In this document: positions 39,213-48,984 of the stretch, piece by piece
Layout: each line of letters opens with the position of its first letter
Numbering within the stretch: the first letter of the stretch is position 1
Position numbers and translations under genes: made by a program
The notes under the pieces: model-generated
Told to the model about the DNA's origin: nothing
Seen by the model: the letters and a program-made list of their open reading frames with translations, nothing else
Databases searched by the model: none
From: DAOWGG01 sp965369815
GTDB lineage: Bacteria; Patescibacteriota; Gracilibacteria; UM-FILTER-43-11
Direction: 5' to 3'
DNA length: 51,107 nucleotides
Assembly: GCA_965369815.1 (NCBI GenBank)
Contig: CBDUQS010000003.1
Location: 1 to 51,107 of the forward strand

Positions 39213-40946
39213 ATGAAACTCTTCTCATCTCAGAAAATTCGGAAATTTTTTGCCAGCTTACTTATTTTAAATTTTATTTTTATCGGTAGTGCTTTTGGGC
39301 AAATGATTCCTCGAGACGAATTGGTAGGGGATGATCCTGAAATTTTCCCTTTTGCTCCCGCTTCAGATGATCCTTATAGTGAAGATTTTTATGAAGTGAC
39401 TGATGATGGGCTTTACGATTCTGATGGTAACTTGATTGAATCAGCTGAACTTGAAAGTGAAGCTGTTTTTTACGATGCTGGGGATGGTTTTGATGTGGTT
39501 TTTGACAATGAAACCACTGAAATCTCTTTGCCGAGCGATGAAGACAGTGCTTTTGAGGCCTATCGAGAAAGTATTATTGAAAACTGGGGTGGAAAACGTG
39601 CTTTTACCGAAAGTCGCCTTGAAGGAATTAAGACAAACTTAGAAGATGAAAAAAAGAATTTTCATGAACTTGAAAGGGAAATTGATACCATTGAAGATAA
39701 GCTAGATCCCATTCGAAAAGAAATTGAAACTCTTAAAAAGCAAATCGATTTACTAAATAAACAATTGGTTGAGTCTAAAACGAAAATTAAGAATGTTGAG
39801 TTTCAAGTGGCTGAAAAACAAATTCTCTTAAAAGACCTTATGTGGGATCTGAATAAGAGTTCAATTTCCTTGGATATTCAGCGTGAAGTGGTTTTAGATT
39901 ATGTTTTATTGGTTTATCAGGAAGAGGAGCAGTTTTTGGACTTTTATAATGAGAGTTCAAGTACATTAAAACTCCTTTTGGCGGATAATAGTGTGAGTGA
40001 GAATTTGTTGGGACGTGAGTATTCCGAAGTTCTTGAATCAACAGGGCGTAAGCTCTTTTACGATCTCCATGATAAAAAAGTCGACCTTGAGAATAAACAG
40101 CTTGTTGTTGAAGAAGAGAGAGATGAATTAGACTTCTTATATCACTCTTTAAATCAGGAGCGTCGTATTTTGAAGGAAGGTCGTGGGTCTAAAAAAGATC
40201 TTCTTGAGAAAACTCGTGGTGAAGAAGAAGAATTTCAAAAGCTTCTTGATGAATCAATTCAACAGCAGCTTCAGTCTGCTATTGCGATTCAGAATATGCA
40301 GGATAATATTGAATACATTGAGGAGAAGCTTGATCTTTTGGATGAATCCTTAGAGCGAGTGGAATCCATCAATAGCGACTCTGAGGAGGCTCAGGCACTT
40401 CTTGCTATTGAGGAAGAGGTTGAAGAAAAAGAAGATGAAATAGCGGATGAATTTGAGGGTGAGATCGATGAGGAAATTGAGGGGAAAAGGCAACATCCTT
40501 TGTCTTGGCCCATTCCTCCTGTGGCGGTTACTGCTTATTTTGAGGATCCTACCTACCCTTCTCGATGGGGGGTTCATAAGGCGGCTGATCTGAGAGCGAA
40601 GCAATTTACTGAAATTGTTGCCCCAACCAATGCTTATGTTTTTCAGACAAAAGACAATGGAATGGGATATAGTTATATTATTTTAGCTCATAAAAACAAA
40701 CTCATTACTGTTTATGGTCATGTGTCTGAAATTTTAGTGAAAGCGGGTACGGTTGTGAAAGAGGGGGAAGTGATTGGATTAAGTGGGGGTACGCCAGGAA
40801 CAAAAGGGGCTGGTTGGCAGACAACAGGTCCTCATCTTCATTTTGAAGTTTGGCATAAGGGTGAGCAGGTAGATCCTTTGGATTACCTTCCTATCTTTGA
40901 ACTTCCTATCGAATACATTCCTGATCGATTTTTGGACGTAAACTAA
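39213..40946 (+). CDS. Secreted coiled-coil M23 peptidase (EnvC-like)
   Basis: The 577-residue protein has a signal peptide (cleavage after SAFG near 28), an acidic linker of about 90 residues, a long coiled coil (about 120-440), and a C-terminal M23 domain. The zinc ligands are present: H455 and D459 in HKAAD, and H543 in HLHFE, with H541 also in place. The glycines in SGGTPGTKG are slightly atypical. The domain should therefore be an active peptidoglycan endopeptidase, unlike degenerate EnvC/NlpD activators. The coiled coil resembles EnvC, which acts with FtsEX in cell separation, but no ftsEX is adjacent. Convergent with rsmI across a repeat. Confidence 0.88.
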   Translation: MKLFSSQKIRKFFASLLILNFIFIGSAFGQMIPRDELVGDDPEIFPFAPASDDPYSEDFYEVTDDGLYDSDGNLIESAELESEAVFYDAGDGFDVVFDNETTEISLPSDEDSAFEAYRESIIENWGGKRAFTESRLEGIKTNLEDEKKNFHELEREIDTIEDKLDPIRKEIETLKKQIDLLNKQLVESKTKIKNVEFQVAEKQILLKDLMWDLNKSSISLDIQREVVLDYVLLVYQEEEQFLDFYNESSSTLKLLLADNSVSENLLGREYSEVLESTGRKLFYDLHDKKVDLENKQLVVEEERDELDFLYHSLNQERRILKEGRGSKKDLLEKTRGEEEEFQKLLDESIQQQLQSAIAIQNMQDNIEYIEEKLDLLDESLERVESINSDSEEAQALLAIEEEVEEKEDEIADEFEGEIDEEIEGKRQHPLSWPIPPVAVTAYFEDPTYPSRWGVHKAADLRAKQFTEIVAPTNAYVFQTKDNGMGYSYIILAHKNKLITVYGHVSEILVKAGTVVKEGEVIGLSGGTPGTKGAGWQTTGPHLHFEVWHKGEQVDPLDYLPIFELPIEYIPDRFLDVN

Positions 40947-40948
40947 AA

Positions 40949-41033
40949 AATCGAACTTCGAATTTCGAAAATCGAATTATTCGATATTTTCTGTGGTTAT
41001 TTTGAAGTTTGTTTTTCGATTTTCGATTTTATT
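40949..41033. repeat. Interspersed TTCGAT/ATCGAA repeat region at the 3' ends of the M23 and rsmI genes
   Basis: Repeated ATCGAA and TTCGAA units, including an ATCGAA-TTA-TTCGAT hairpin near 40972-40986, fill the 50-base gap. They reappear as TTTTCGATTTTCGATTTT within the last rsmI codons, encoding its Lys-rich tail. Confidence 0.55.
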
Positions 41034-41695
41034 AAAATGACATATTCACCTTTTGGCTTTCCTTCGGGGAGTTTTTTTTCGATATCCTCCAAGGTCCCAC
41101 GGAAAAAGGTTTCGTGTATTTTGGTTAGCTCCTTGGCAATAACTATTCTAGTGTTGGGTTTCAAATATTTTTTAAGTTCTCCAACGGTTTTCAAGAGCCG
41201 ATGAGGGGATTCATAAAAAACAACGGTGTGTTCTGATCCTTCTATTTTTTTAAACAAAGTTTGTCGACCCTTTTTAACAGGCAGGAAGCCTAGGTACAAA
41301 AATTTATCGATTGGAAGCCCTGCGGCGCATATTGCGGTAATTAGTGCGGTTGCTCCTGGAATTGGGATAATTTCTACATTGGCTTTAAGCGCTGCCTGAA
41401 TTAATGTGAAGGCTGGATCAGATATCCCAGGGGTTCCTGCATCAGAGATCAAGGCCACATCACTTCCGTTATTTAGATATTCCATTATTTTCTCTACCTT
41501 CGCCTGTCCACTGTGGCTATGAAAAGATAATAATGGCTTTTTGATGTCATAATGTTTCAATAAAATGCCTGAGTGACGGGTGTCTTCGCAGGCGATTAAA
41601 TCGACTTCTCCTAATATTCTTTTGGCTCGAAAAGTTAGGTCCTCCAAATTGCCAATGGGAGTCGCAATGATGTAAAGCTTTCCCGTTTTATTCAT
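40997..41695 (-). CDS. rsmI: 16S rRNA (cytidine1402-2'-O)-methyltransferase
   Basis: RsmI methylates C1402 of 16S rRNA. The 232-residue protein from the ATG at 41695 has the tetrapyrrole-methylase fold signature: LYIIATPIGNLEDLTFRAK at 7-25, ACEDTRHSG, LISDAGTPGISDP, PIPGATALITA and HTVVFYESPHRLLKTV. It overlaps the end of the HIT gene by 8 bases, the last of four genes in a row. A TTG-initiated extension of 11 codons is not used. The Lys-rich last residues come from a short tandem repeat. Confidence 0.94.
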   Translation of the reverse strand: MNKTGKLYIIATPIGNLEDLTFRAKRILGEVDLIACEDTRHSGILLKHYDIKKPLLSFHSHSGQAKVEKIMEYLNNGSDVALISDAGTPGISDPAFTLIQAALKANVEIIPIPGATALITAICAAGLPIDKFLYLGFLPVKKGRQTLFKKIEGSEHTVVFYESPHRLLKTVGELKKYLKPNTRIVIAKELTKIHETFFRGTLEDIEKKLPEGKPKGEYVILIKSKIEKQTSK

Positions 41696-42005
41696 TGGAC
41701 ATGAGGTGTAAATGAATATGGAACACAATTTGTCCTGCTGACTTGCCGACGTTGAATAGAAGTTGATATCCTTCTAGGTTTTTTTCTTTCCCTATTTTTT
41801 GTGCGACGGCTACCATTTTTCCCACTAAGGCATCATCTCCTTCTTCTGTCTTTAGGTCTTTAATGGTTTCGATGTGTTTTCGGGGGACAATTAGTATATG
41901 CGTTTTGGTTTTTGGGGCGATGTCGTTAAACGCAATTATTTCATCGTCTTCGTAAATAACTTCAGAATCAATTTCTTTGCTGATGATTTGGCAGAAAATA
42001 CACAT
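41688..42005 (-). CDS. HIT family nucleotide-binding protein
   Basis: A 105-residue HINT-type protein, a nucleotide hydrolase or transferase acting on AMP-linked substrates. It starts MCIFCQIISKEI with a CxxC zinc-type pair and has ILIVPRKHIETI, NVGKSAGQIVFH and the catalytic HIHLHL triad. It ends soon after, at HLMSNE, a little shorter than the usual GG-containing end. It is 20 bases after the DsbA-like gene and overlaps rsmI by 8 bases. Confidence 0.92.
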   Translation of the reverse strand: MCIFCQIISKEIDSEVIYEDDEIIAFNDIAPKTKTHILIVPRKHIETIKDLKTEEGDDALVGKMVAVAQKIGKEKNLEGYQLLFNVGKSAGQIVFHIHLHLMSNE

Positions 42006-42025
42006 ATTTATAAATTTAAAATTGA

Positions 42026-42793
42026 TTAGATTTCTAAATTGACTTCTGGCATTGGTGGCAGGTCTTCGTTGTCTTCGGTAGCTTCGCCCTGTTCACCACT
42101 TTTGGCAGATTCTTCGATAGGGATAGGAGTAGCGGCTGGTGGAATTTTTGGAAGAACCTTTTCTTCCCTTTCCTTTCGTAGTTGATTGATGATTTTTTGA
42201 ATGTTTTCGAAGGGCTGATTTCCAATCAATCTATATTGATTAATAAAAATGGTTGGCTGAACGTTGATGTTTTTTTCAGCTGCATACTTTATATCCTCTT
42301 GAATTGATTCTTGATGAGCGCTTTCCTCCATACAGTTATCAAAAAGATCTGCCTCCAATTCCAATTCACGTGAAAATGCTTTAAATGATTTTTTATTTAG
42401 ATCTGCTTTTTCGTCGTGAATTTTTTGATGCATCGTCCAAAATTTACTCTGGTCTGCTGCGCATTTTAAACTCATTGCTGCCTGATTCAATACAGGCTCA
42501 TTGATATTGGGAATAAAATAAAGACGCACGTTCATTTCATCGGTTTCTTTTTCAAGCTCTTTTATTTTTGCGAGTGTTCCATTGGTAAAAATAGTGCACT
42601 TTTCACAGGTTAAGTTTTCAAAAATTTCGATATTGATTTCTTCAAAATCTTTTTCAAATTCCTCTTCTTCTATGTTTTTGAAGCTTACATCTGGCGAGTC
42701 TTGAACGACTTCTACGGGCTGACCGTTTTTGCCCATGACCATTAAAAAGGCTAGGACAATGCTGATGAATGTTGATGAGTAAAACGTTTTCAT
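42026..42793 (-). CDS. DsbA-like secreted thioredoxin-fold protein
   Basis: The 255-residue protein has an N-terminal hydrophobic segment (FISIVLAFLMVM) that is a signal peptide or anchor, an acidic linker, and a thioredoxin_4-type fold: C63 and C66 in LTCEKCTIF as the redox pair, a helical insert with KCAADQSKFWTMHQ, and the cis-Pro strand INVQPTIFINQ. The last 45 residues are Pro/Glu-rich and disordered. It most likely forms or reshuffles disulfides in exported proteins, of which the window has several Cys-rich candidates. The gene starts 5 bases after the IspE-like gene. Confidence 0.85.
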   Translation of the reverse strand: MKTFYSSTFISIVLAFLMVMGKNGQPVEVVQDSPDVSFKNIEEEEFEKDFEEINIEIFENLTCEKCTIFTNGTLAKIKELEKETDEMNVRLYFIPNINEPVLNQAAMSLKCAADQSKFWTMHQKIHDEKADLNKKSFKAFSRELELEADLFDNCMEESAHQESIQEDIKYAAEKNINVQPTIFINQYRLIGNQPFENIQKIINQLRKEREEKVLPKIPPAATPIPIEESAKSGEQGEATEDNEDLPPMPEVNLEI

Positions 42794-42798
42794 TAACT

Positions 42799-43491
42799 TT
42801 ATTTATTGGAGTCAATTTTACCATTAATCGTCTTTCCAGACCAAATGAAATCAAATTTTCCTTCAAGCCCTTTTTTTATTTCATTTATGGGAATTTTTTC
42901 ATTGAAAAAACCATAGATTCCGGGCCCTTTTCCACTTATTTCACTTTCTGTTGCTCCGTTTGAAATTAATATCTCTTTAATGTTTTTTAGATCTGGGAAA
43001 TGTTTAAATACTTCTTTTGATTTCCATTCTTTTTTGAATTTAATGTATTTAGGAATGATTAAAACTACTTTTTGCTCTTCTTTCCCATTAATTTCTATTA
43101 ATTTAGGTAATTTTTTGTCTACCTTTTTTGCAATGGCTATGAGCTCTTTTTTGTTCAAATTGAATCCCCATAATTCATTGAGTACTTTGAGTGTTTTGGC
43201 AGCATTGCTCAATTGTGAATTTAGTCCGCTGAAAGTAGGAATGTTTTTTTGAATGATTATTCTTGCACCAAACTTATTTGGTCTTAATTCTTGTAATTCT
43301 GAAGCCACTTTAAATACAGGATTTAGGTGATTGGTTGGAATTTTATAACCACTTTCCTTTTCGATTTGAATTTTTCGCTCGCTTAACACTTCAATTTTTA
43401 TTTCATCGAATAGATCAATGGCATAAAGCGATCCGTTTGATGAGGTGATGTAGGCTGGTGTTTTAAGGGTTATTTCTTGCATTGATTTCAT
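42799..43491 (-). CDS. IspE-like GHMP-fold protein with degenerate ATP site
   Basis: The sequence follows 4-diphosphocytidyl-2-C-methyl-D-erythritol kinase (IspE) in order: an N-terminal strand TLKTPAYITSSNGSLYAIDL, KNIPTFSGLNSQLSNAAKTL in place of the GHMP glycine loop (normally GLGGGSSDAA), LNELWGFNLNKKELIAIAKKV, and a C-terminal SGKGPGIYGFF in place of SGSGATVFG. At 230 residues it is about 50 shorter than IspE, and the ATP-binding loop has lost most glycines and the Ser-Ser. It may be an inactive paralogue or a fast-evolving enzyme. First gene of the unit IspE-like, DsbA-like, HIT, rsmI. Confidence 0.62.
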   Translation of the reverse strand: MKSMQEITLKTPAYITSSNGSLYAIDLFDEIKIEVLSERKIQIEKESGYKIPTNHLNPVFKVASELQELRPNKFGARIIIQKNIPTFSGLNSQLSNAAKTLKVLNELWGFNLNKKELIAIAKKVDKKLPKLIEINGKEEQKVVLIIPKYIKFKKEWKSKEVFKHFPDLKNIKEILISNGATESEISGKGPGIYGFFNEKIPINEIKKGLEGKFDFIWSGKTINGKIDSNK

Positions 43492-43532
43492 CTTATCATA
43501 TCAATTGATTGTGTTATGATGGTTTTACTTCG

Positions 43533-43560
43533 TTGAAAAAACTCTCAAAATTGATATAAT
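43533..43560 (+). promoter_or_regulatory. Promoter of the disordered 187-aa orphan
   Basis: TTGAAA (43533-43538), 16-base spacer, TATAAT (43555-43560), 25 bases before the ATG. Confidence 0.68.
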
Positions 43561-43585
43561 TATAAAGGTAAACATCATTTTATAA

Positions 43586-44149
43586 ATGGCTCATCCCGAT
43601 CATCATTCAAAGGCGCCTTCAAAAAAACCCTCTGTTTCTAAGTCAGTTGATTCTCTGATTCAAAAAAAGAAAGCTGAAAAACAAGCTGAGGTTTCTGAAT
43701 CAGTTTCTAAAAAACAGGCGGGTGTTCAGGAGGGGGTTGCGGAGGTAATGGGAGGTGTCGAAAAGCCGAGTGAAAAAGTGTCTGAACGAAAAGGAGAGAC
43801 AGGTGAGAAAGGGGATCTTTCGTCGGGGGGTGGCTCTTCTGATGACGATCAGATTCAAGCGGTTTCTAGTGACCTGAAAGACTATAGTTTTCCGTCGGAG
43901 GAAATTATGGTGAAAAAGGTTCGTACTGCTATCAATGCTCAAATTAAATTAGAATGGAAGCGAGCTACTAAATATCAAGATAATCTTGGCTCAGGTGGGG
44001 CGGATGGATATAATCATGCGATTGCTCGCATCCGTAGCCTAAAAGAACTGATGAATTCTTTGTTCACAGCTACTTTTGGATTCCTAAAAAACATGTACGT
44101 TAAGTACTTTACTCCCGATGGGAAGCGCCGTTCGGCGGAAGATCTTTAG
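43586..44149 (+). CDS. Orphan protein with disordered N-terminal half, 187 aa
   Basis: No family recognised. Residues 1-95 are low-complexity (Lys, Ser, Glu, Val, Gly; GGGSSDDD near 83-90) and presumably disordered. Residues 100-187 look helical, with basic and aromatic positions (EEIMVKKVRTAINAQIKLEW and FLKNMYVKYF). No signal peptide is present. The stop overlaps that of the convergent 1612-residue gene within TTAG, so neither gene has a terminator between them. Confidence 0.65.
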   Translation: MAHPDHHSKAPSKKPSVSKSVDSLIQKKKAEKQAEVSESVSKKQAGVQEGVAEVMGGVEKPSEKVSERKGETGEKGDLSSGGGSSDDDQIQAVSSDLKDYSFPSEEIMVKKVRTAINAQIKLEWKRATKYQDNLGSGGADGYNHAIARIRSLKELMNSLFTATFGFLKNMYVKYFTPDGKRRSAEDL

Positions 44150-47100
44150 CTCACTAGTAATTCTTCTTCTAATGGCATTTCGATTACTTCTTCTTTGTGC
44201 TTTTCACCGTACTCTCCTAAGCTTTTCTCAAGAATATCCGCCATTCCCATCACCTTGTATTCAAAAATTTCTCCCATTCCAAATGTCACAGCATCTTGTC
44301 GGTGCTCGAGTCGGTCATCTGGTTTATCTCGTAATTCTCGAATTATCTCCTCAATGGTGTGACGATTTAAATCTTTCCCAATAGAGTCATCACGCTCCCA
44401 GCCGGCTTCGTTGACGAACCATTCTTCTCCGTCCCAATAAATCCCAAGGCTTCCTTTTCTTTCTTCATTGAAGAATCCTTTTAGCTCCTCTTCGTTTTGA
44501 ATCCCAATATAGCCAAACGTTTTGGCTAGTTGATAAAGGGCATAGGAAGCTTCATTATTGGTTATTTTTTCATTTACCGTTTCGAAGTGCATCGGTTGAT
44601 CCGTTTCAATGCTTGCAATCACATTCAATACCGCTCTTTCATCAAAGTCTGCCATGACTTTTTGAATTGCTTTTTCCTCTAGCTGTTTTAATTTTACAGG
44701 GTCTTTGGGTAGTTCTCCAGCTAATCTCATTTCGTTCTGAATCGCTCGTGCCCATTTTGCTTCACAAGCTTTATTGGCTTCAATTTTTCGGTTATAGAGC
44801 AGGTAGCTTTCAACTTGATCTCGGAAATAAGTTTCGTTGTCAGTAATGGTTTCCTGATTCTGATTGATGTATTTGTTGAGCTGCCAATAGTAATCAACAA
44901 GTTCTCCATCGCTCATGTCTTCAAATTTTTGAGCAAGTAGAGGGTGAACTGATTCTTTTTTATTAAATACCTCCCAATTAACTCGTAACGCGATCATTTG
45001 ATCGATTCCCATTTTCTCAAATTCGAATTCATCGGCCATCAAATCTATTTTTCCAAGTTGGAAATGTTCAACTCCTTGTTTTTTTAATTTTTCTCTTTCG
45101 TTAATGGCGGTGGCAAATAATCTTGACTCATGAAGTCTGCCTTTGGCTTTGCTGTAATCGGATGATCCTTGGAAGTCATGAACCACTTCCATATATTTTG
45201 CTCGATATTCATCTTCTCTTTCGAAACGAATCCCTTCCGTTAGGATCAGCGCTTTTACGATATTCCCTTTAATTTCTTCATGCTCAGCTATAATGCTGTC
45301 TCTGGTAGCGAAAGTGAAAACAGCTCGATAGGAATCTCCCGCGGAGTACTTTTTTCCTGTACTAGCCCAATGATGCATTAGGGTTCCGTAATCATAATTC
45401 TGAGCCCATTCTTTAGGTTCCGTTTCATGCTCTAGAGCGGATTCGTAGGCGGTGTCACTCATGTAGACATAAGGAGCGGCTGCAAATCCAACTACGGCGG
45501 CGGATGTTGAGGCAGCTCCAGCAACCACCATAGTGGCTACTTCGGCAGTTCCTGCTACCGCGCTAATTCCTCCTTTTTGAAGATATAAGCTTTGTTTTTT
45601 CTTATTGTCTGTATTGGCGGCGCTGTAAAAATCGAAACCAGCTCCTATAAAGGCGGCGGCTCCAAATGTGACAGCACTTACTGGCTTTAATATTCGTATT
45701 GCCTTTGCTACTGCTCCAGCCCCTCTTACAAATCGAACATATTGCCCACTTTGCTGTGTTGCTTTTCTTAAAATAACTTTAATTTCATCTAAGTTGTCGG
45801 TTTTAGCAATGGCTCTTATGGCCCATTTTTCCACTTCAACCCCCTGGTTGCTTAATAGTTTCTCTACTTGCTTGAAATCTTTAATTTTTCCTAATTCATC
45901 GATGTGAGAAGCGGTTACTCGAACTCCGCGGAAACGCCTTACTGCCTCTTTACCCTTTTTAGCAATTTCTTCTGTAGATTCTCCAATTTTATCGTAAAGT
46001 CCTGCTTTCATTTTTCCGAGTTGTCGAGCCATTTTTCCTTTTATTCCTAATTTCCCTTCATATAATTTTACCATTTCAACAATCTCTCCTTGTTTTGTGC
46101 TGAAGTTTTTAAAGTGTTCACTTAGTTGCCCTAAAGCTTTTTCTTTTTGCATAATTTTTAGCACTTGACTATCAATTGCTAAAAAGTGATCAACGGCTTT
46201 TTGCCCCACTGCTGTATTTTCAAATAGAATATCTAGATCATCAATGTGACGATATATAAATTGAGCTTGCCTTGTGTTAGGCGTTAACATGATTTTTTTA
46301 AGCAGTTGATTTTGAGCGCCGATTCGATCTAGGCTTCTTTTTGCAAAATCTAGTGCCTTTTTTCCTTCATCTGTTTTTCTAAATTCCACTAAAGACATTC
46401 CTTCTCTTCTTGCAGCCGCTTCCATAATCCATTGAACCGATCGTTGAGGACTTTGAAGACTTTCCGTGAGTCTTGTATAGCTCCTGATTATTTCGGGGTT
46501 AGCATTTAATACTTTTAGTTCCCGTCTTCCCATTCCTTTCCAAATTGCTGCCCTTTCCACGAATAATTCGACGAATTTAGCACTTGTTTTTCCATCTAGG
46601 TTTTCAATGGCATTTAAAATTCTGAAATCATTGATTAGATTTGGATTTTTAACAATCGCCTCCAGTATTTCCTGATTGGTATCAAATAATTTAAATAATT
46701 CAGCAGCTTTTTTTGGATTGCTTGCAATGAGTTTTGAAAATGAGTGTTCAGGATTAAATAGTAGAAGGCTACCTATTCTTATTCGAGCCGCTTTAGGAGT
46801 GCCTTTCATTCCATCGATATTCGACAGAAACTTATTGTTATCAATGCCATACTCTTTTGCAACCCTTGTCATTGTCGTGCGCCATTTAATGGGATCAATT
46901 CCACTGCGATCAGCATTGGCTAGTTCTAGTATTTTTTCGATCTCTTTCGACATTCTATTGTAGCTTCCTGCCTTTCTTGAATAGGACTTCTTTCCTAGTA
47001 CTTTACTCTCTCGGTACGCTTTATTCATTTCTACCGCTCTCTCTGCTGCAATTTTTTCATAGGTGTCTAATCGCCTAATAAGATCATCGGTTAACTCCAC

Positions 47101-48984
47101 TTCTCCACTGGCAATTTTTTGTGTTAATGTTTTCCATTTTCCCATTTGCCCAATCTTACCTACACTTAAATCTTCGAAAATGAATCGTTGTTGATCAACT
47201 GCCCTTTGAAAATCTTGAATAGGATGAAAGTTTCCACCTGCAATATCCCACATTGTTCCTAATGTAAATTTAGCTGGCATAAATAAGCCTGCTTTTAATC
47301 CTTTGTATCCTCCAACTCCTCCGCGGATTGCAGCTGATCCTATTCCTAACGGATTTCGAATCATGGATTTTCCAAAGCCTACAGCGGTTCCTAGTGGCGC
47401 TCCAATGGCCGCAGTGTATGCTCCTACTTGCAAGTAGACACCAGCCCCCAAAAGCCAACCATTATCACTTTCCATTCCTATATCTGCAATTTTTTGAATG
47501 GTTTTATAGACAACTTCAGATTCCCACATTAAAGCGTCTACTCCGCTTCCGATCACCCAAACCACCCCGTTCTGAGCTTTATCTATGGCAAAGGTAACAC
47601 CAGCTAATGTTGCATGCTTGAAGAAGGTGGAGGCGAATTCAGTATCACCACTGAGTAGCTTTCCTATATTATCCATTTTCATCATCTTTTTTAATTCTTC
47701 AAGATGTTCATTTTTTGTATTGGCTTCTGCTACCGCCTCTTCATCAATATATTTTTGAGGATTATTTAAAATAAGTTCCATTACCTGATTGATTGATTTC
47801 CCCTTAAAGTCTTCATGATTTTCGTTTTTTAACATTTCTTGAAAAAAGGAAATGAGTTTCGGTGCTCCGTGTTCAACTAGGAATTCTTTTGCTTTTTCTG
47901 TTTTATCCACCCCCTCTTCTTTCATTCCTATTCCAATTTCTACCAATGAAATTATTCTTTCAATTGAGCTTTCAGATTCACTTAAAAATGTCTCATAATC
48001 TTCTCCCCCGATTTCGCTGAATAACATTGCATTTACTTTAAGTTCAGGATTTTTACTTTTAATAAAATTGCCGTACTCTTCATATCGTTCGCTGACTTCT
48101 TTATCCTCTTTTGTTGGAGTTAACCTATCTTTTGCCTTTTGAAGCATTCCTGCTATTCCTCCTTCCGCTTTTGCAGCTTCCGCTTTTTTTTGTAAATCAG
48201 CGAGTTCTGGTGGTATTTTTCCTTTTTGAATTTGATCGAGCATTTCCTTTGTTTTTTTTGCCCCAAATCTCACCCCAAAGGTTGTGTAGATCCAGTTTTC
48301 TAAAGAATGTCTGCCCATGTAAACCCCTAAAGCCCCTAGGCCGAGCATTCCTAGTACATTGCCGGTCCCAAAGATTGAAGAAGCTTTTTCCTTTATTTTA
48401 CTTGAAACCTTTTCTTTCCCCTTATTAAATAACCAGCCAAGTGCTTTTAGACCTAAATAAATTCCAGCGGCTCCAGCGGCGGTGTAGATGATCGTTTCAA
48501 CTGGTTTTTCCTTTAAGCGCCTTAAATATTTTTTTCCAAAGCCTTCTTTTGCACTTTCGGCTTCATTCACCCATTCACTCCAATTAACTTGTAATTCACG
48601 ATAGGTTTGACTGGATTTATTTTGATTAATTTCGTTTAACTTATTCAACGCAAGGGTTTCAGAGTTTCTGTCTTTATTTAAGACTCCCAATTTTCTTGCA
48701 TTTTCTGCTAAATTTTCTGGTGTTAATTTTGAAAGATTCGCCTTAGGGTGTTTTTTGACAATCTTAGTCATTATATTAATGATTTCAGATTGCATGAATG
48801 TTAACCCCTCTTTATCTTCTAGTGAAGGGTTCGCAATATCTGCATTGGCCATTGCCCTTGTATAAGGGGCGTTGACGTCTTGTTTCATCATTTCAGAGGC
48901 TCGACTCAATTGCTCTGTCGTTAATTCAGATTGTTCTCTTAATCTTTCCTGAGATTCTTTATTTTGAGGACTTGGTTCAGTCAT
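44146..48984 (-). CDS. Giant membrane-associated orphan protein, 1612 aa
   Basis: No family recognised. The N-terminal 160 residues are charged and helical. Hydrophobic, Gly/Ala-rich segments occur at about 163-186 and 207-224, then about 460-485 and 518-540, and again about 1098-1118 and 1140-1172. Between them lie long helical stretches rich in Glu and Lys, and the C-terminal 430 residues are soluble and acidic. No signal peptide is seen. Glycine-zipper-like hydrophobic segments with long helices recall pore-forming or scaffold proteins, but that is a guess. An AAGGA sits 8 bases before the ATG, one of the few Shine-Dalgarno-like sites here. It overlaps the 90-residue gene by 8 bases. Confidence 0.75.
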   Translation of the reverse strand: MTEPSPQNKESQERLREQSELTTEQLSRASEMMKQDVNAPYTRAMANADIANPSLEDKEGLTFMQSEIINIMTKIVKKHPKANLSKLTPENLAENARKLGVLNKDRNSETLALNKLNEINQNKSSQTYRELQVNWSEWVNEAESAKEGFGKKYLRRLKEKPVETIIYTAAGAAGIYLGLKALGWLFNKGKEKVSSKIKEKASSIFGTGNVLGMLGLGALGVYMGRHSLENWIYTTFGVRFGAKKTKEMLDQIQKGKIPPELADLQKKAEAAKAEGGIAGMLQKAKDRLTPTKEDKEVSERYEEYGNFIKSKNPELKVNAMLFSEIGGEDYETFLSESESSIERIISLVEIGIGMKEEGVDKTEKAKEFLVEHGAPKLISFFQEMLKNENHEDFKGKSINQVMELILNNPQKYIDEEAVAEANTKNEHLEELKKMMKMDNIGKLLSGDTEFASTFFKHATLAGVTFAIDKAQNGVVWVIGSGVDALMWESEVVYKTIQKIADIGMESDNGWLLGAGVYLQVGAYTAAIGAPLGTAVGFGKSMIRNPLGIGSAAIRGGVGGYKGLKAGLFMPAKFTLGTMWDIAGGNFHPIQDFQRAVDQQRFIFEDLSVGKIGQMGKWKTLTQKIASGEVELTDDLIRRLDTYEKIAAERAVEMNKAYRESKVLGKKSYSRKAGSYNRMSKEIEKILELANADRSGIDPIKWRTTMTRVAKEYGIDNNKFLSNIDGMKGTPKAARIRIGSLLLFNPEHSFSKLIASNPKKAAELFKLFDTNQEILEAIVKNPNLINDFRILNAIENLDGKTSAKFVELFVERAAIWKGMGRRELKVLNANPEIIRSYTRLTESLQSPQRSVQWIMEAAARREGMSLVEFRKTDEGKKALDFAKRSLDRIGAQNQLLKKIMLTPNTRQAQFIYRHIDDLDILFENTAVGQKAVDHFLAIDSQVLKIMQKEKALGQLSEHFKNFSTKQGEIVEMVKLYEGKLGIKGKMARQLGKMKAGLYDKIGESTEEIAKKGKEAVRRFRGVRVTASHIDELGKIKDFKQVEKLLSNQGVEVEKWAIRAIAKTDNLDEIKVILRKATQQSGQYVRFVRGAGAVAKAIRILKPVSAVTFGAAAFIGAGFDFYSAANTDNKKKQSLYLQKGGISAVAGTAEVATMVVAGAASTSAAVVGFAAAPYVYMSDTAYESALEHETEPKEWAQNYDYGTLMHHWASTGKKYSAGDSYRAVFTFATRDSIIAEHEEIKGNIVKALILTEGIRFEREDEYRAKYMEVVHDFQGSSDYSKAKGRLHESRLFATAINEREKLKKQGVEHFQLGKIDLMADEFEFEKMGIDQMIALRVNWEVFNKKESVHPLLAQKFEDMSDGELVDYYWQLNKYINQNQETITDNETYFRDQVESYLLYNRKIEANKACEAKWARAIQNEMRLAGELPKDPVKLKQLEEKAIQKVMADFDERAVLNVIASIETDQPMHFETVNEKITNNEASYALYQLAKTFGYIGIQNEEELKGFFNEERKGSLGIYWDGEEWFVNEAGWERDDSIGKDLNRHTIEEIIRELRDKPDDRLEHRQDAVTFGMGEIFEYKVMGMADILEKSLGEYGEKHKEEVIEMPLEEELLVS

